A DNA stretch of 64,000 nt from Deinococcus aerolatus (GCF_014647055.1 NZ_BMOL01000001.1:176501-240500), one strand, 5' to 3'; shown: positions 1 to 16,070, numbered from the stretch's first letter. The notes: generated from the sequence alone by a model not told the origin. Numbers and translations are program-made.

Positions 1-1
1 G

Positions 2-712
2 GCGGCGCCGTGGGCCGGCTGGGTGGGCGGGGCGCTGGTTGGCGGCCTGATCGCCTGGATTCACGCGGTGGTCAGCATCAAGTACCGCGCCGATCAGGTG
101 ATCAGCGGCACGGCCATCAACCTGCTGGCGACCGGCGTGCCGGCCGTGATCCTGACCGCGCTGTACGACAGTTCTACCGAGAGTCCCAAGGTGGCCAACG
201 CGCTGCCGCTGTGGGGCATTGGTGAGCTGCGTTTCTCGCCGCCGGTGTATTTCGCGTTCCTGGCCGTGGCAATCACATGGTACGTGCTGTACCGCACGCC
301 GTTTGGCCTGCGCCTGCGCGCCACCGGCGAGCAGCCCGGCGCGGCGGCCAGCATGGGCATCAATGTCAGGCGCATGCGTTACACCGCCGTGATTCTGTCG
401 GGCGTGCTGGCGGGCACGGCCGGGGTGTTCCTGAGCATCGGCAATCTGGATTCCTACGTCCGCAACATCAGCGCAGGGGGCGGCTTCATCGCGCTGGCCG
501 CGCTGATCTTCGGGCAGTGGAAGCCGCTGGGCGTGCTGGGGGCCACCGTGCTGTTCGGCTTCCTGCAGGCGCTCTCCATTGCCCTGGGCGGCGGCGACCT
601 GCTGCCGCCGACCCTGGTGCAGGCGCTGCCGTACCTGATCACCATCCTGGCGCTGATCTTCACCGGCCGAAGCCGCGCACCCAAGGCGCTGGGCAAGCCC
701 TATGAGGGCTGA
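2..712 (+). CDS. ABC transporter permease, nucleoside/simple-sugar type (5' truncated)
   Basis: The reading frame is open from the window edge, so the N-terminus lies outside. The visible 236 residues hold several hydrophobic helices and the segment TPFGLRLRATGEQPGAAASMGI, which is the cytoplasmic loop typical of the second permease of BmpA/Nup-type nucleoside importers (branched-chain amino acid/sugar permease superfamily). The glycine-rich ending (ISAGGGFIALAALIFG) also fits. It would form the membrane channel with a partner permease, an ATPase and a lipoprotein, presumably encoded upstream. Family assignment is good; the substrate (nucleosides) is inferred from family resemblance only. Confidence 0.8.
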   Translation, partial: AAPWAGWVGGALVGGLIAWIHAVVSIKYRADQVISGTAINLLATGVPAVILTALYDSSTESPKVANALPLWGIGELRFSPPVYFAFLAVAITWYVLYRTPFGLRLRATGEQPGAAASMGINVRRMRYTAVILSGVLAGTAGVFLSIGNLDSYVRNISAGGGFIALAALIFGQWKPLGVLGATVLFGFLQALSIALGGGDLLPPTLVQALPYLITILALIFTGRSRAPKALGKPYEG

Positions 713-742
713 GGCCAGCAGCAACAGCAGCAGCGGTTGAGC

Positions 743-1831
743 ATGGATCCCACATTCACCCCGGACCCGGCTGCAGCACCGCCGGAGCGTCCGGGCCTGA
801 CCTTTGGCCCGGCGCTGCGTCAGGCGCGTGAGGCCCAGGGACTGACGCTGCGGGAGATGACCCAGCGCACCGCCATCCGCCGCGACTACCTGCAGGCCCT
901 GGAGGACGGACGGCTGGACGGCCTGCCGGAGCCCACCTTTGCCCGCGCCTACCTGCGGACCTACGCCCGCGAACTGGGGCAGGACCCGGCGCCGCTGCTG
1001 GCAGATTTTGACCGCCTGCTGCGCCCCGGCGGGCCGGAGCTGCAGGTGAGTGCGCCCCCAGAAGCCGTGCTGGACGACACGCCGACGCTGGGGCCGGGGC
1101 GCGTCGCCCTGATTGCGGTGCTGCTGGTTCTGCTGCTGGCTGTTGGCGTGCTGCTGCTGCGCCGTGCGGCTCCAGCGGTCGTCACGCCCGCCGCGCCCGT
1201 GCCCAGCACACCAGCGCCCGTTCAACCGCCGGCACCAGTTCAGCCTCCCGCTGTGCCGGTCCAGCCCCCGGCCCCCCCACCCGCCAGCCCGCAGGGCACC
1301 GTCCGCCTGACCATCAAGAGCGTGCCGGACGGCGCCATGGTCTACCTGGACAATCGCAACCTGGGCCAGGCCCCCGTGCTGTCATTCCCCGTCGACGCCC
1401 GCAGGAGGGCCGAGTTACGCGTGGAGGCAGCTGGCCGCACCCCCCTGAAACAGACCATCGACCTGGGTCAGAGCCGCAATCTGATCGCCACGCTGCCCCC
1501 CGCTGGCGGTGAGACCAGTTCCCTGACAGACCTGAACACCGGGGTCAGGACGCTCACGCCGCCAAAGTCGCCCCCGGCCTCTGCCTCTCCTGACACCTCA
1601 TCCGCCACCAGCACCGTCACGGTCCGCTTTGTGGGCCAGTCATGGGCACGGGTGACCGACGGCGCGGGCCGGGTGCTGTACGAGGGGGTTCCAGCCGTGG
1701 GCAGCGTCCAGACCTACCCGGCAGGCGTGAGCATCCGCGCCGGCGATGCGGGAGCGGTGCAGGTCAGCGTGGGCGGCGCAGCCGGGCAGGCCATGGGTGA
1801 GGCCGGGATGGTGGTGACCCGGCAGTACTAG
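743..1831 (+). CDS. RodZ-like membrane protein with an internal PEGA domain
   Basis: A 362-residue protein with an N-terminal helix-turn-helix of the RodZ/Xre kind (about residues 20-90, LRQAREAQGLTLREM and YLRTYARELG), one membrane helix (about 120-140), a Pro/Ala/Val-rich linker, a PEGA-like beta domain (about 185-255, starting GTVRLTIKSVPDGAMVYLDN) and a RodZ-type C-terminal beta domain (about 290-360, TVTVRFVGQSWARVTDGAG). RodZ links MreB to the elongation machinery for rod shape; in a coccoid Deinococcus its role is less obvious. I take ATG at 743; an in-frame TTG at 737 is possible. It sits 30 bases after the permease. The embedded PEGA module is unusual for RodZ. Confidence 0.75.
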   Translation: MDPTFTPDPAAAPPERPGLTFGPALRQAREAQGLTLREMTQRTAIRRDYLQALEDGRLDGLPEPTFARAYLRTYARELGQDPAPLLADFDRLLRPGGPELQVSAPPEAVLDDTPTLGPGRVALIAVLLVLLLAVGVLLLRRAAPAVVTPAAPVPSTPAPVQPPAPVQPPAVPVQPPAPPPASPQGTVRLTIKSVPDGAMVYLDNRNLGQAPVLSFPVDARRRAELRVEAAGRTPLKQTIDLGQSRNLIATLPPAGGETSSLTDLNTGVRTLTPPKSPPASASPDTSSATSTVTVRFVGQSWARVTDGAGRVLYEGVPAVGSVQTYPAGVSIRAGDAGAVQVSVGGAAGQAMGEAGMVVTRQY

Positions 1832-2030
1832 CCCGCCGCCCCGTGCGGAGGCCCGCGCACGTCTGGCAGCACGCCATTCCATGCTCTCATCTTTTTTGCT
1901 GTGCAGGACGGCATTTTTGCCCTCTAGCACGGAGGCACCCTGGAAGCGTACACTACGAGATCATGCCCGGACGGCGGCCCCTCTTTGCAGGGTGGAGACG
2001 TCTGCGGCTGGGCGGAGGAGGTGAGGACAC

Positions 2031-3821
<1,791 letters not shown>

Positions 3822-3883
3822 GTCAGATGGGGGTGAAGGCTGGCAGACAGTCCACTTTCCAGTCCAGCAACCACCGCGACCCA

Positions 3884-3916
3884 TAAAAATTCCCCCTCCA
3901 GAGCTGGAGAGGGAGG
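3884..3916 (-). terminator. Rho-independent terminator after gltA
   Basis: Read on the minus strand, a stem CCCTC(T)CCAG / CTGGAGGG is followed by GGAATTTTTA. It lies 20 bases beyond the gltA stop and between two convergent genes, so it may also slow transcription coming from dnaG. One bulged base weakens the stem. Confidence 0.5.
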
Positions 3917-3935
3917 CAGGGCAGGTGTCTTGCGC

Positions 3936-5069
<1,134 letters not shown>

Positions 5070-5077
5070 GATAGCCG

Positions 5078-5106
5078 AGGATAGCACCGCCGCCCCCTGC
5101 GGTCAG
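5078..5106 (-). promoter_or_regulatory. gltA promoter, leaderless type
   Basis: On the minus strand: -35 CTGACC (5106-5101), 17-bp spacer, -10 TATCCT (5083-5078), then 8 bases to the ATG. It lies about 25 bp from the opposing tsaB promoter. Confidence 0.6.
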
Positions 5107-5129
5107 ACCCGCGTCACGTTCCTGAAGGG

Positions 5130-5157
5130 GTGACAACCTTGAGCGTGGCCCTACAAT
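5130..5157 (+). promoter_or_regulatory. tsaB promoter, leaderless type
   Basis: -35 GTGACA (5130-5135), 16-bp spacer, -10 TACAAT (5152-5157), and 8 bases to ATG at 5166. Transcription would begin at or next to the start codon. Confidence 0.65.
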
Positions 5158-5165
5158 GCCCGGCG

Positions 5166-5720
5166 ATGACTGCCCCTGCACAAGTGGTTCTGGCCCTGGA
5201 CACCGCCACCCCCTGGCTGACGCTGGCCCTGCGCTGGGACGGCGGCGGGACGGCCCTCTCCAGGGAAGTGGGCCGGGCGCACGCCGAGGAATTGCCCGCC
5301 GCCACGCGCGACCTGTTCGCGCAGGCGGGCCTGCCCTTCCAGGCTGACGTGATCATCATCGGCACCGGCCCTGGCTCGTACACCGGCGTTCGTGTGGGCG
5401 CAAGCTACGCGCTGGGGCTGGGCCGGGTGTGGGCCGCACCGACCCTGGGCGTGTCCACCCTGGAAGGACTGGTGCGCGGCGACGGTCTGCAGGCCGTATC
5501 GCTGGACGCCCGCAAGGGCAACGTCTACGGCGCAGTCTACGAGGTCAGGGGCAGCGCAGTCGACGCCGTACGACACCCGCCCCAGAAACACAGCTTGGAA
5601 GCGTTCGAGAGGCTGGCTGGCCCATTGCCCCACCACCAGGGCGCAGCGCCGGACGGTCTGGCCCTGCTGGTAGCCGGACTGCGGCACGGGGCAGCGGACT
5701 GGGCGCTGGCCTACCTGTAG
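5166..5720 (+). CDS. tsaB: tRNA threonylcarbamoyladenosine biosynthesis protein TsaB
   Basis: A 184-residue ASKHA-fold protein, a partner of TsaD and TsaE in making the t6A base at position 37 of ANN-decoding tRNAs. The N-terminal LALDTATPWLTLAL and the signature IIGTGPGSYTGVRVG are clear, and SLDARKGNVYGAVYE follows. It is shorter than E. coli TsaB (231 residues) at the C-terminal end. An in-frame ATG at 5130 is rejected because it lies upstream of the -10 box. The gene stands alone, divergent from gltA. Confidence 0.88.
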   Translation: MTAPAQVVLALDTATPWLTLALRWDGGGTALSREVGRAHAEELPAATRDLFAQAGLPFQADVIIIGTGPGSYTGVRVGASYALGLGRVWAAPTLGVSTLEGLVRGDGLQAVSLDARKGNVYGAVYEVRGSAVDAVRHPPQKHSLEAFERLAGPLPHHQGAAPDGLALLVAGLRHGAADWALAYL

Positions 5721-5739
5721 CGGCGTCCGTGGAAGGGGG

Positions 5740-6156
5740 TCAGCTGGTCGGCTGGCTGATGCCCTGCAGGGCCGTCTCGTCGGCGCCGGTCCGCGCGCGC
5801 ACTGCCAGGTCGCCCAGACTGACGATGCCCACCACCCGGCTGCCCTCGGTGACGGGCAGGCGGCGCAGCTGGCGCTGGGACATCTCACGCGCGGCCTCGT
5901 CGACCTGGGTGTCGGCGGTCATGGTGAACACGTCGCCGGTGGCGTAGTCGCTGGCGGGCGTGCCGAAATCGTGGCCGTAGGCAACGGCGCGCACCACGAT
6001 GTCGCGGTCCGTGATGATGCCGGTCAACTGATCGCCGTCCATGATCAGCACGTTGCCGATGCCCTGCTCCTTCATGTGCGTGGCCACCTCTTTGAGGGTG
6101 GCGCGGGTGTCCACAGTCGTCAGGTCCGGGGTCATGATGTCTCTGAGGGTTGTCAT
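5740..6156 (-). CDS. CBS-domain protein
   Basis: A 138-residue protein made of two CBS repeats (MTTLRDIMTPDLTTV..., VLIMDGDQLTGIITDRDIVVRA, then DVFTMTADTQVDEAAREM, RRLPVTEGSRVVGIVSLGDLAV). CBS pairs bind adenosyl nucleotides and often act as energy sensors or regulatory subunits. No catalytic domain is attached. A TAGGGT box at 6162-6167 lies 5 bases before the ATG, so the mRNA is probably leaderless. A fragment of a different CBS protein lies at 52.1-52.3 kb. Partner unknown. Confidence 0.9.
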   Translation of the reverse strand: MTTLRDIMTPDLTTVDTRATLKEVATHMKEQGIGNVLIMDGDQLTGIITDRDIVVRAVAYGHDFGTPASDYATGDVFTMTADTQVDEAAREMSQRQLRRLPVTEGSRVVGIVSLGDLAVRARTGADETALQGISQPTS

Positions 6157-6209
6157 GGGTCACCCTAGCCTGCCAGCGTTGGGGAGCCATGGGGAGGCAT
6201 TAAAGAAAT

Positions 6210-6240
6210 GGAAAAGGGAGAGCGCCGCTGGCCTCTCCCC
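6210..6240 (-). terminator. Rho-independent terminator after the subtilase gene
   Basis: Minus-strand stem GGGAGAG / CTCTCCC with a loop of about 10 bases, followed by TTTTCC. It separates the subtilase gene from the CBS gene, which lies in the same direction. Confidence 0.6.
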
Positions 6241-6260
6241 CACTTTCTGCAGCTTAGCCC

Positions 6261-8942
<2,682 letters not shown>

Positions 8943-9140
8943 GGGGATCAGCGTATCCGTCCGCCCATGACGGCCCCTGAAGGGTGCGTGAGGAAACCTT
9001 AAAGTGCCGTCAGGGCTGCGTCAGCCTGGCGCGCAGGACTTCGGAGGCGTCCGGGACTGCGCAGCCCGCCGGCCCGGCGCCCGTGCCGGGCCATTTGCCC
9101 GCTCTTGGCCCTTTGCTGAGACAGCGGTAGGGGGGGGTGC

Positions 9141-9851
9141 TCAGCGGTCGTAGCCGATGATGATCTCGCCCTCGGTCAACCTGCGGTTGATCATGCTGGT
9201 GCGGCTGTAATTCAGGATGATCAGGCCGCTTTCCAGTTCCAGCAGGTTGAGGGTCGCCTTGACGCCGTTGCCGGCGGTGGCGTCGCTGCCCAGCAGTTTC
9301 CACTGAAATCCGTTTCTGACCGGCAACACCCGGTCGGGGGCGGTACTGGGCACCACCAGGGTTGGCAGGGCGCTGTATCCCTCCGGGCCGCGCAGCTCGC
9401 CGGTTCGCAGATTGATACTCAGGCCGTCCAGCACGTTGTTGAGCCCTGGCGTGTTGCCGAACAGCACGCGGTTCGAATCCCGCAGCAGCCCCAGCCTGAC
9501 GGTCTTGCTGGTGGAAACCAGCACCTCCTGGAAGACCAGATAGCGCCGGTAGTCTTCCTCGGAGATGCCCAGCCGGGGGTCATAGGGAGCGCGGACGCCG
9601 CGGCTGGCGCTGACAATCACCTGATACAGCGCCTCGGGGCTGCCGCCCACCCGCTCCACCCGCATCCGCAGATCGATGGTGGACAGGCTGGGCCGCTTCT
9701 CCATCACCGTGACCACCTGCCCTGACAGCGGCAGCAGGCCCGCGAGTCGGGTTAATCCGCCTCCGGTGAGAGGCGGCGCAACCTCGGATTTCGCGGCGGC
9801 CCCCAGGGACGCCACAAGCAGGAGAAATGAGAGAGAACGCGCCGCCTTCAT
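9141..9851 (-). CDS. Secreted protein of unknown function
   Basis: I do not recognise a family. The 236-residue product begins MKAARSLSFLLLVASLGAAA, a clear signal peptide, so it should act outside the cytoplasm. The rest is soluble and beta-strand-like, without cysteines or obvious catalytic motifs. A longer in-frame start at 9911 would put 20 extra residues before the signal peptide and is unlikely. A TATGCT box lies 10 bases upstream of the ATG. It follows the protease gene's start region on the same strand, with about 200 bases between. Confidence 0.75.
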   Translation of the reverse strand: MKAARSLSFLLLVASLGAAAKSEVAPPLTGGGLTRLAGLLPLSGQVVTVMEKRPSLSTIDLRMRVERVGGSPEALYQVIVSASRGVRAPYDPRLGISEEDYRRYLVFQEVLVSTSKTVRLGLLRDSNRVLFGNTPGLNNVLDGLSINLRTGELRGPEGYSALPTLVVPSTAPDRVLPVRNGFQWKLLGSDATAGNGVKATLNLLELESGLIILNYSRTSMINRRLTEGEIIIGYDR

Positions 9852-10044
9852 AGCATGGTCGAGCATAGGGCCAGCGGGTGAGAATTCCCGTGTGGAACGC
9901 TCACCTGCCAATCAGCCGCCGCGCCCGTTTCAGTACAGGATGCCGCCTTCGTCACAGGCCCAGAAACACAGCCAGCGGGAGCTGGGATGGGCCCAACGGG
10001 AAGGGGCGGACCCAGCTGGCCCGCCCCCTTCGTGAGTGCTGCGC

Positions 10045-10962
<918 letters not shown>

Positions 10963-11112
10963 GGTTGCCTCCTTTATAAGCCCCTCTACTGTAACGGCCT
11001 GACCGGAAAAGAGGCCAGCACGTTTGGACACGGTAAGGGGACACGGGCTGGAGGCCCGGTTGGGAGGCACAGGCACAGCCTGGCCCCCCGGAGCTGGCCG
11101 CCGGCCCCGGCG

Positions 11113-11118
11113 TAGCAT
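11113..11118 (+). promoter_or_regulatory. -10 box of the lysN-like gene
   Basis: TAGCAT lies 7 bases before ATG at 11126, the spacing seen at other leaderless starts in this window. It overlaps the upstream ATG at 11117, which argues for the downstream start. No clear -35 was found. Confidence 0.45.
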
Positions 11119-11125
11119 GACGGCC

Positions 11126-12336
<1,211 letters not shown>

Positions 12337-12337
<1 letters not shown>

Positions 12338-12603
12338 TGGGTAACGCGACAGAAGCCGTGCTGCCCGAGCTTCTGGCCGAACGGCGGCGACAGGCCGCCC
12401 GCTGGGGCCAGACGGACCACGCTCCGTCCACCAGGCTGATGGTACTGGCCCAGGAGGTGGGCGCGGCGAACCAGGCCCTGCTCGAGCACCTGTTTCCGGG
12501 GGACGACAGGCAGCCCCGCGTGCGGGGGCTGCGCGGCCTGGACGATTACCGCCGGGAACCCCTTCAGGCCGCAGGCGCGGCTGACTTATCATCCTCAGCA
12601 TGA
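12337..12603 (+). pseudogene. MazG-like pyrophosphohydrolase remnant
   Basis: An 88-residue frame between lysN and murI, overlapping both by a few bases. The segment LAERRRQAARWGQTDH, then TRLMVLAQEVGAANQALLEH, resembles small MazG-like proteins of the pattern ER-RQ-kWGeQdH ... vLvEEvGEvakAlle. The acidic residues of the EEVGE motif that bind magnesium are changed to QEVGA. The C-terminal helix (YRREPLQAAGAA) stops early and ends in DLSSSA at the murI start. I therefore call it a degenerate copy, although a small functional protein cannot be excluded. The tight overlaps suggest it is still translated. Confidence 0.5.
12587..12592 (+). promoter_or_regulatory. -10 box of murI
   Basis: TATCAT lies 7 bases before the murI ATG, inside the end of the MazG-like frame. 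A weak -35 (TTCAGG, 12563-12568) is 18 bp upstream. Transcription would start at the ATG. Confidence 0.45.
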
Positions 12604-13409
12604 GTCGCGCGGCCCCCATCGGAGTGTTCGACAGCGGCGTCGGCGGCCTGAGCGTGCTGGCCGAGTTGCGCCGGGCGCTGCCCCACGAGGACTTCGTGTA
12701 TCTCGGCGACACCGCCCACCTGCCCTACGGGGCGCGGCCCGGCGAGGAAATCCGCGAGTTGACCGGGCGGGCCGTGGCCGACCTGCACGCACGCGGGGTG
12801 GGGGCGGTGGTGGTGGCATGCAACACGGCCTCCGCGTACAGTCTGGAACACCTGCGCGCCCGCTTCGAGATGCCGATCATCGGGCTGGTGCCTGCCCTCA
12901 AACCCGCTGTGGCGGCCACCAGAACGGGCGTGGTGGGCGTCCTCGCCACCCCCGGCACGCTGCGCGGCACGCTGCTTCAGGACGTGATCCACACCTTCGC
13001 TGAGCCGGCCGGCGTACGCGTGCTGACCGCCGTGAGCGCCGAACTGGTGCCGCTGGTGGAGGCCGGACAGGCCGACGGGGAACAGACGCGGGCAGTACTG
13101 CGCGAGGTGCTGGCACCCCTTGTCGAGGCGGGGGCGGATCAGCTGGTGCTGGGCTGCACGCATTACCCGTTTCTGGCAGGCAGCATCCGGGCCGAGTTCG
13201 GCGACACCTTTGCCCTGCTGGACAGCGGAGCGGCGGTGGCCCGGCACACCCGCAACGTGCTGCACCACGCGGGCCTGCTGGGTGACCGACAGGAGCGGGG
13301 CAAGGTGGCCTACCTCGTGACCGGTGACGTGGATGCCGCCCGCCCGGTGTTTGACGCACTCAGCGCAGACCGGGCCGAACCGCTGCATCTGGCCGGCACC
13401 GGGGGGTAA
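12600..13409 (+). CDS. murI: Glutamate racemase
   Basis: A 269-residue cofactor-independent racemase that supplies D-glutamate for peptidoglycan. The Asp-Ser motif GVFDSGVGGLSV, the first catalytic cysteine in VVACNTAS and the second in LGCTHYPF are intact, as is YLGDTAHLPYG. Length is normal. It overlaps the preceding MazG-like frame by four bases (ATGA) and is followed 10 bases later by rph, so the two are probably co-transcribed. Confidence 0.95.
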   Translation: MSRAAPIGVFDSGVGGLSVLAELRRALPHEDFVYLGDTAHLPYGARPGEEIRELTGRAVADLHARGVGAVVVACNTASAYSLEHLRARFEMPIIGLVPALKPAVAATRTGVVGVLATPGTLRGTLLQDVIHTFAEPAGVRVLTAVSAELVPLVEAGQADGEQTRAVLREVLAPLVEAGADQLVLGCTHYPFLAGSIRAEFGDTFALLDSGAAVARHTRNVLHHAGLLGDRQERGKVAYLVTGDVDAARPVFDALSADRAEPLHLAGTGG

Positions 13410-13419
13410 GCTGCGGGCC

Positions 13420-14169
13420 ATGTCGTCTGCTTCCGGCCTCCATAAACTTCCCCCCCGTGAGGGACGTGACCTCCTGCACCCCCGCCCTCTGTCGGTGCGG
13501 CGCGGCGTCAATCCGTACGCGCCGGGCAGCGCCCAGTTGCGGCTGGGGCGCACCGAGATCCTGGCGACGGTCACGCTGGAAGACAAGCCCGCCCCGCACA
13601 TGCGCGGCAAGAAGGAGGGCTGGCTGACTGCCGAGTACGCCATGCTGCCGCGCGCCACCCATGACCGGACACCCCGCGAGCGCGGCCTGCAAAACGGGCG
13701 GCGCCACGAGATTCAGCGCCTGCTGGGCCGGGCCCTGCGCGCCAGCATGGACCTGCGGCCCTTCCGGAATCAGACCATCTACGTGGACTGCGACGTGCTG
13801 GTGGCTGACGGCGGCACGCGGGTGGCCAGCATCCTGGCGGCGCACGCGGCCCTGCACGACTTCTGCGACCGGATGGTCAGAAATGGCACCCTCAGCGAGT
13901 GGCCGCTGCGGCACGCGGTGGGCGCAATCAGCGTGGGGTACGTGGGCGCGGAACTGCGTGTGGATCTCGACTACGCCGAGGACAGCACGGCGCGGGCCGA
14001 CCTGAACGTGGTGGCCACCGACACGGGGCTGATCATCGAGGCGCAGGGCGGCGCGGAGGACGGCCCGCTGAGCGTGGCCGACTACGTGGCCCTGCTGGAA
14101 GCGGGCACGGCGGCGGTGCAGGGCGTGCTGGGCGACCTGGGGCGGCAGCTGGCCGCGCCGAACGTTTAG
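13420..14169 (+). CDS. rph: Ribonuclease PH
   Basis: A 249-residue phosphorolytic exonuclease that trims the 3' ends of tRNA precursors. The N-terminal RPLSVRRGVNPYAPGSAQLRLGRTEILATV, the RTPRERGLQNGRRHEIQRLLGRALRA loop that binds RNA and phosphate, and the acidic AEDSTARADLNVV region all match the family. The open frame begins at 13324, but ATG at 13420 gives the normal N-terminus and avoids a long overlap with murI. It lies 10 bases after murI. Confidence 0.93.
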   Translation: MSSASGLHKLPPREGRDLLHPRPLSVRRGVNPYAPGSAQLRLGRTEILATVTLEDKPAPHMRGKKEGWLTAEYAMLPRATHDRTPRERGLQNGRRHEIQRLLGRALRASMDLRPFRNQTIYVDCDVLVADGGTRVASILAAHAALHDFCDRMVRNGTLSEWPLRHAVGAISVGYVGAELRVDLDYAEDSTARADLNVVATDTGLIIEAQGGAEDGPLSVADYVALLEAGTAAVQGVLGDLGRQLAAPNV

Positions 14170-14263
14170 GGCGACGCGGGGCATGTCCCGGCCTGTCTTC
14201 ATGGCGGCCCCCTTTCCGGCTGGCCCCCTGCGCTAAACTCCGGACATTCCCAAGGAGGATCAC

Positions 14264-14623
14264 ATGAGCGTAACGAAGTTTATCGGGCGGGCGCTGCTTG
14301 CCAGCATCTTTATCAAGAACGGCCTGGAGCATCTGCAGAACCCCGAACCCGTGGTGCGTGCCGCACGCGGGGCCGAGGTGCCGCAGCCCGATCTGGCCGT
14401 CAAGATCAACAGCGGCGTGATGGTCGGCGCGGGCGCGTTGCTGGCGCTGGGCGTGTTTCCCCGGCTGGCCGGCACTGCGCTGGCCACCAGCCTGATTCCC
14501 ACCACCGTCGTCGGCCATCCGTTCTGGGACAAGCAGGGCAAGGAACGCGTGCAGCAACAGACCCAGTTTCTGAAGAATCTGGCGCTGTTCGGCGCGCTGA
14601 TCTACATCAGTGGCCACGACTGA
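14264..14623 (+). CDS. DoxX-family membrane protein
   Basis: A 119-residue protein with about three to four hydrophobic helices. The N-terminal FIGRALLASIFIKNGLEHLQNP and the later FPRLAGTALATSLIPTTVVGHPFW fit the DoxX family of small quinol- or redox-associated membrane proteins. A good AAGGAGGAT ribosome site precedes the ATG, and a TAAACT box lies at 14234-14239. Its biochemical role in Deinococcus is not known to me. Confidence 0.85.
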   Translation: MSVTKFIGRALLASIFIKNGLEHLQNPEPVVRAARGAEVPQPDLAVKINSGVMVGAGALLALGVFPRLAGTALATSLIPTTVVGHPFWDKQGKERVQQQTQFLKNLALFGALIYISGHD

Positions 14624-14690
14624 AGAGAAGGCAAACGTCCACGCAAGGCTGGGTAAGCGCCCAGCTTGCCCTCCCGCGTCTCCCGTTGCC

Positions 14691-14696
14691 TAGACT
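14691..14696 (+). promoter_or_regulatory. -10 box of the small acidic protein gene
   Basis: TAGACT lies 6 bases before the ATG at 14703; TTGCCC (14666-14671) is a possible -35 at 19 bp. The start is probably leaderless. Confidence 0.4.
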
Positions 14697-14702
14697 CACG
14701 GC

Positions 14703-14951
14703 ATGACGAAAAATCCAGACGCCAGCACACCCGATGACCAGTCCAGGACTCGGCAGGGCGGCCTGCCCGACGGTCTGGGCAACGACATGAGCGAGCGCAG
14801 CGGGTACTACGACGAGTCCGAGACGGGCATGACCGACACGCCGATCGGGCAGTTGCGCGAGTCGCCCGACGCGGTGCCAGACCGCCCCAAGGACACCGAC
14901 GACTCGGGCACAACGTTTGACGCGGATACCGGGACAGGCCGGCAGCCCTAG
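14703..14951 (+). CDS. Small acidic disordered protein, unknown
   Basis: I do not recognise this 82-residue protein. It is highly charged and acidic, rich in Asp, Gly, Ser, Thr and Pro, without hydrophobic stretches (for example SERSGYYDESETGMTDTP), so it is probably intrinsically disordered. Such proteins are common in desiccation-tolerant bacteria, but a protective role here is only a guess. The promoter-like box right before the ATG and the clean frame support a real gene. It ends 70 bases before dusA. Confidence 0.6.
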   Translation: MTKNPDASTPDDQSRTRQGGLPDGLGNDMSERSGYYDESETGMTDTPIGQLRESPDAVPDRPKDTDDSGTTFDADTGTGRQP

Positions 14952-15021
14952 CAACGGACCGGAGGGGGAGGCGCGGGCGGCACTTTTGGCCCCCGCGCCT
15001 CCCTTTACACTGCGCGTTGCC

Positions 15022-16062
15022 ATGCCCGCTTCTCCCCTGCCCCCCCACACCCTGTCCGTCGCCCCGATGATGGACTGGACGGACCGTCACTGCCGGGCTT
15101 TTCACCGCACGCTGACCCGCCGCACGCTGCTGTACACCGAGATGATCACCACGGGCGCGATCCTGCACGGGGACCGCGACCGGCACCTGTCGTTTGGCGA
15201 GGCCGAGCATCCGGTGGCCCTGCAACTGGGCGGCAGCGACGCGGCGGCGCTGGCCGAATGCGCCCGCATCGCCACGGGATACGGCTACGACGAGATCAAC
15301 CTGAACTGCGGCTGCCCCAGTGACCGCGTCAGCAGCGGCTCCTTCGGCGCGTGCCTGATGGCCTCACCGGACGTGGTGGCCCGCGCAGTGGAGGCCATGC
15401 GCGGCGCGACCACGTTGCCGGTCACCGTCAAGCACCGCATCGGCATCGACGATCTGGACCGCTACGAACACCTGGCCCACTTTGTGCGGACAGTGGCGGC
15501 GGCCGGCTGCGAGACCATGATTGTCCACGCCCGCAAGGCGTGGCTGTCGGGCCTCTCGCCCAGGGAGAACCGGGAGATTCCACCGCTGCGCCACGACGTG
15601 GTGCGCCAGCTTAAAGCTGACTTTCCAGGGCTGACCATCGTCCTGAACGGCGGCCTGCTGACCCTGGAGGACGCGCAGAATGCCCTGGCCTGGGCCGACG
15701 GCGCGATGATCGGGCGGGCGGCCTATCACACGCCGTTTCTTCTGGCGGCGGCGGACCGCGACGTGTTTGGCGAAGCCGTGACGCCCCCCACCCGCCGCGA
15801 GGCTATCGAGGCGTTCCTGCCCCACGTGGCCGCCGAACTGGAAGGGGGACAACCCCTGAACCGCATGATGCGGCATACGCTGGGGCTGTTCGCCGGACAG
15901 CCCGGAGCACGGCACTGGAAACGGACCCTCAGCGAGCAGGGGCACAAGCCAGGCGCAGGCCTGCCGGTGGTGCGCGAGGCGCTGGCGGGTGTGCCGAACG
16001 GGGTGCTGGACGCTCGCCCCGGCACGCCGGAGGGTCAGGAAACGCAGCCTGTGGCAGGCTAG
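15022..16062 (+). CDS. dusA: tRNA-dihydrouridine synthase A
   Basis: A 346-residue flavin enzyme that reduces uridines in the D-loop of tRNAs. The N-terminal LSVAPMMDWTDRHCRAFHR, the FMN-binding TIVLNGGLLT and GAMIGRAAYHTP, and the active-site cysteine in INLNCGCPSDRV mark the DusA subfamily, as does HARKAWLSGLSPRENREIPPL. The open frame extends upstream to 14917, but that would overlap the preceding gene. ATG 15022 lies 10 bases after a TACACT box (15006-15011), implying a very short leader. Confidence 0.95.
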   Translation: MPASPLPPHTLSVAPMMDWTDRHCRAFHRTLTRRTLLYTEMITTGAILHGDRDRHLSFGEAEHPVALQLGGSDAAALAECARIATGYGYDEINLNCGCPSDRVSSGSFGACLMASPDVVARAVEAMRGATTLPVTVKHRIGIDDLDRYEHLAHFVRTVAAAGCETMIVHARKAWLSGLSPRENREIPPLRHDVVRQLKADFPGLTIVLNGGLLTLEDAQNALAWADGAMIGRAAYHTPFLLAAADRDVFGEAVTPPTRREAIEAFLPHVAAELEGGQPLNRMMRHTLGLFAGQPGARHWKRTLSEQGHKPGAGLPVVREALAGVPNGVLDARPGTPEGQETQPVAG

Positions 16063-16070
16063 CCTTCCGG

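Noticed and set aside
716..737. CAG-rich run before the RodZ-like gene as a repeat element
   Set aside because: Only a short low-complexity stretch of imperfect CAG units, not a defined repeat.
1917..1954. TTGCCC and TACACT as a dnaG promoter
   Set aside because: The spacing is 26 bp, too long for a sigma-70-type promoter.
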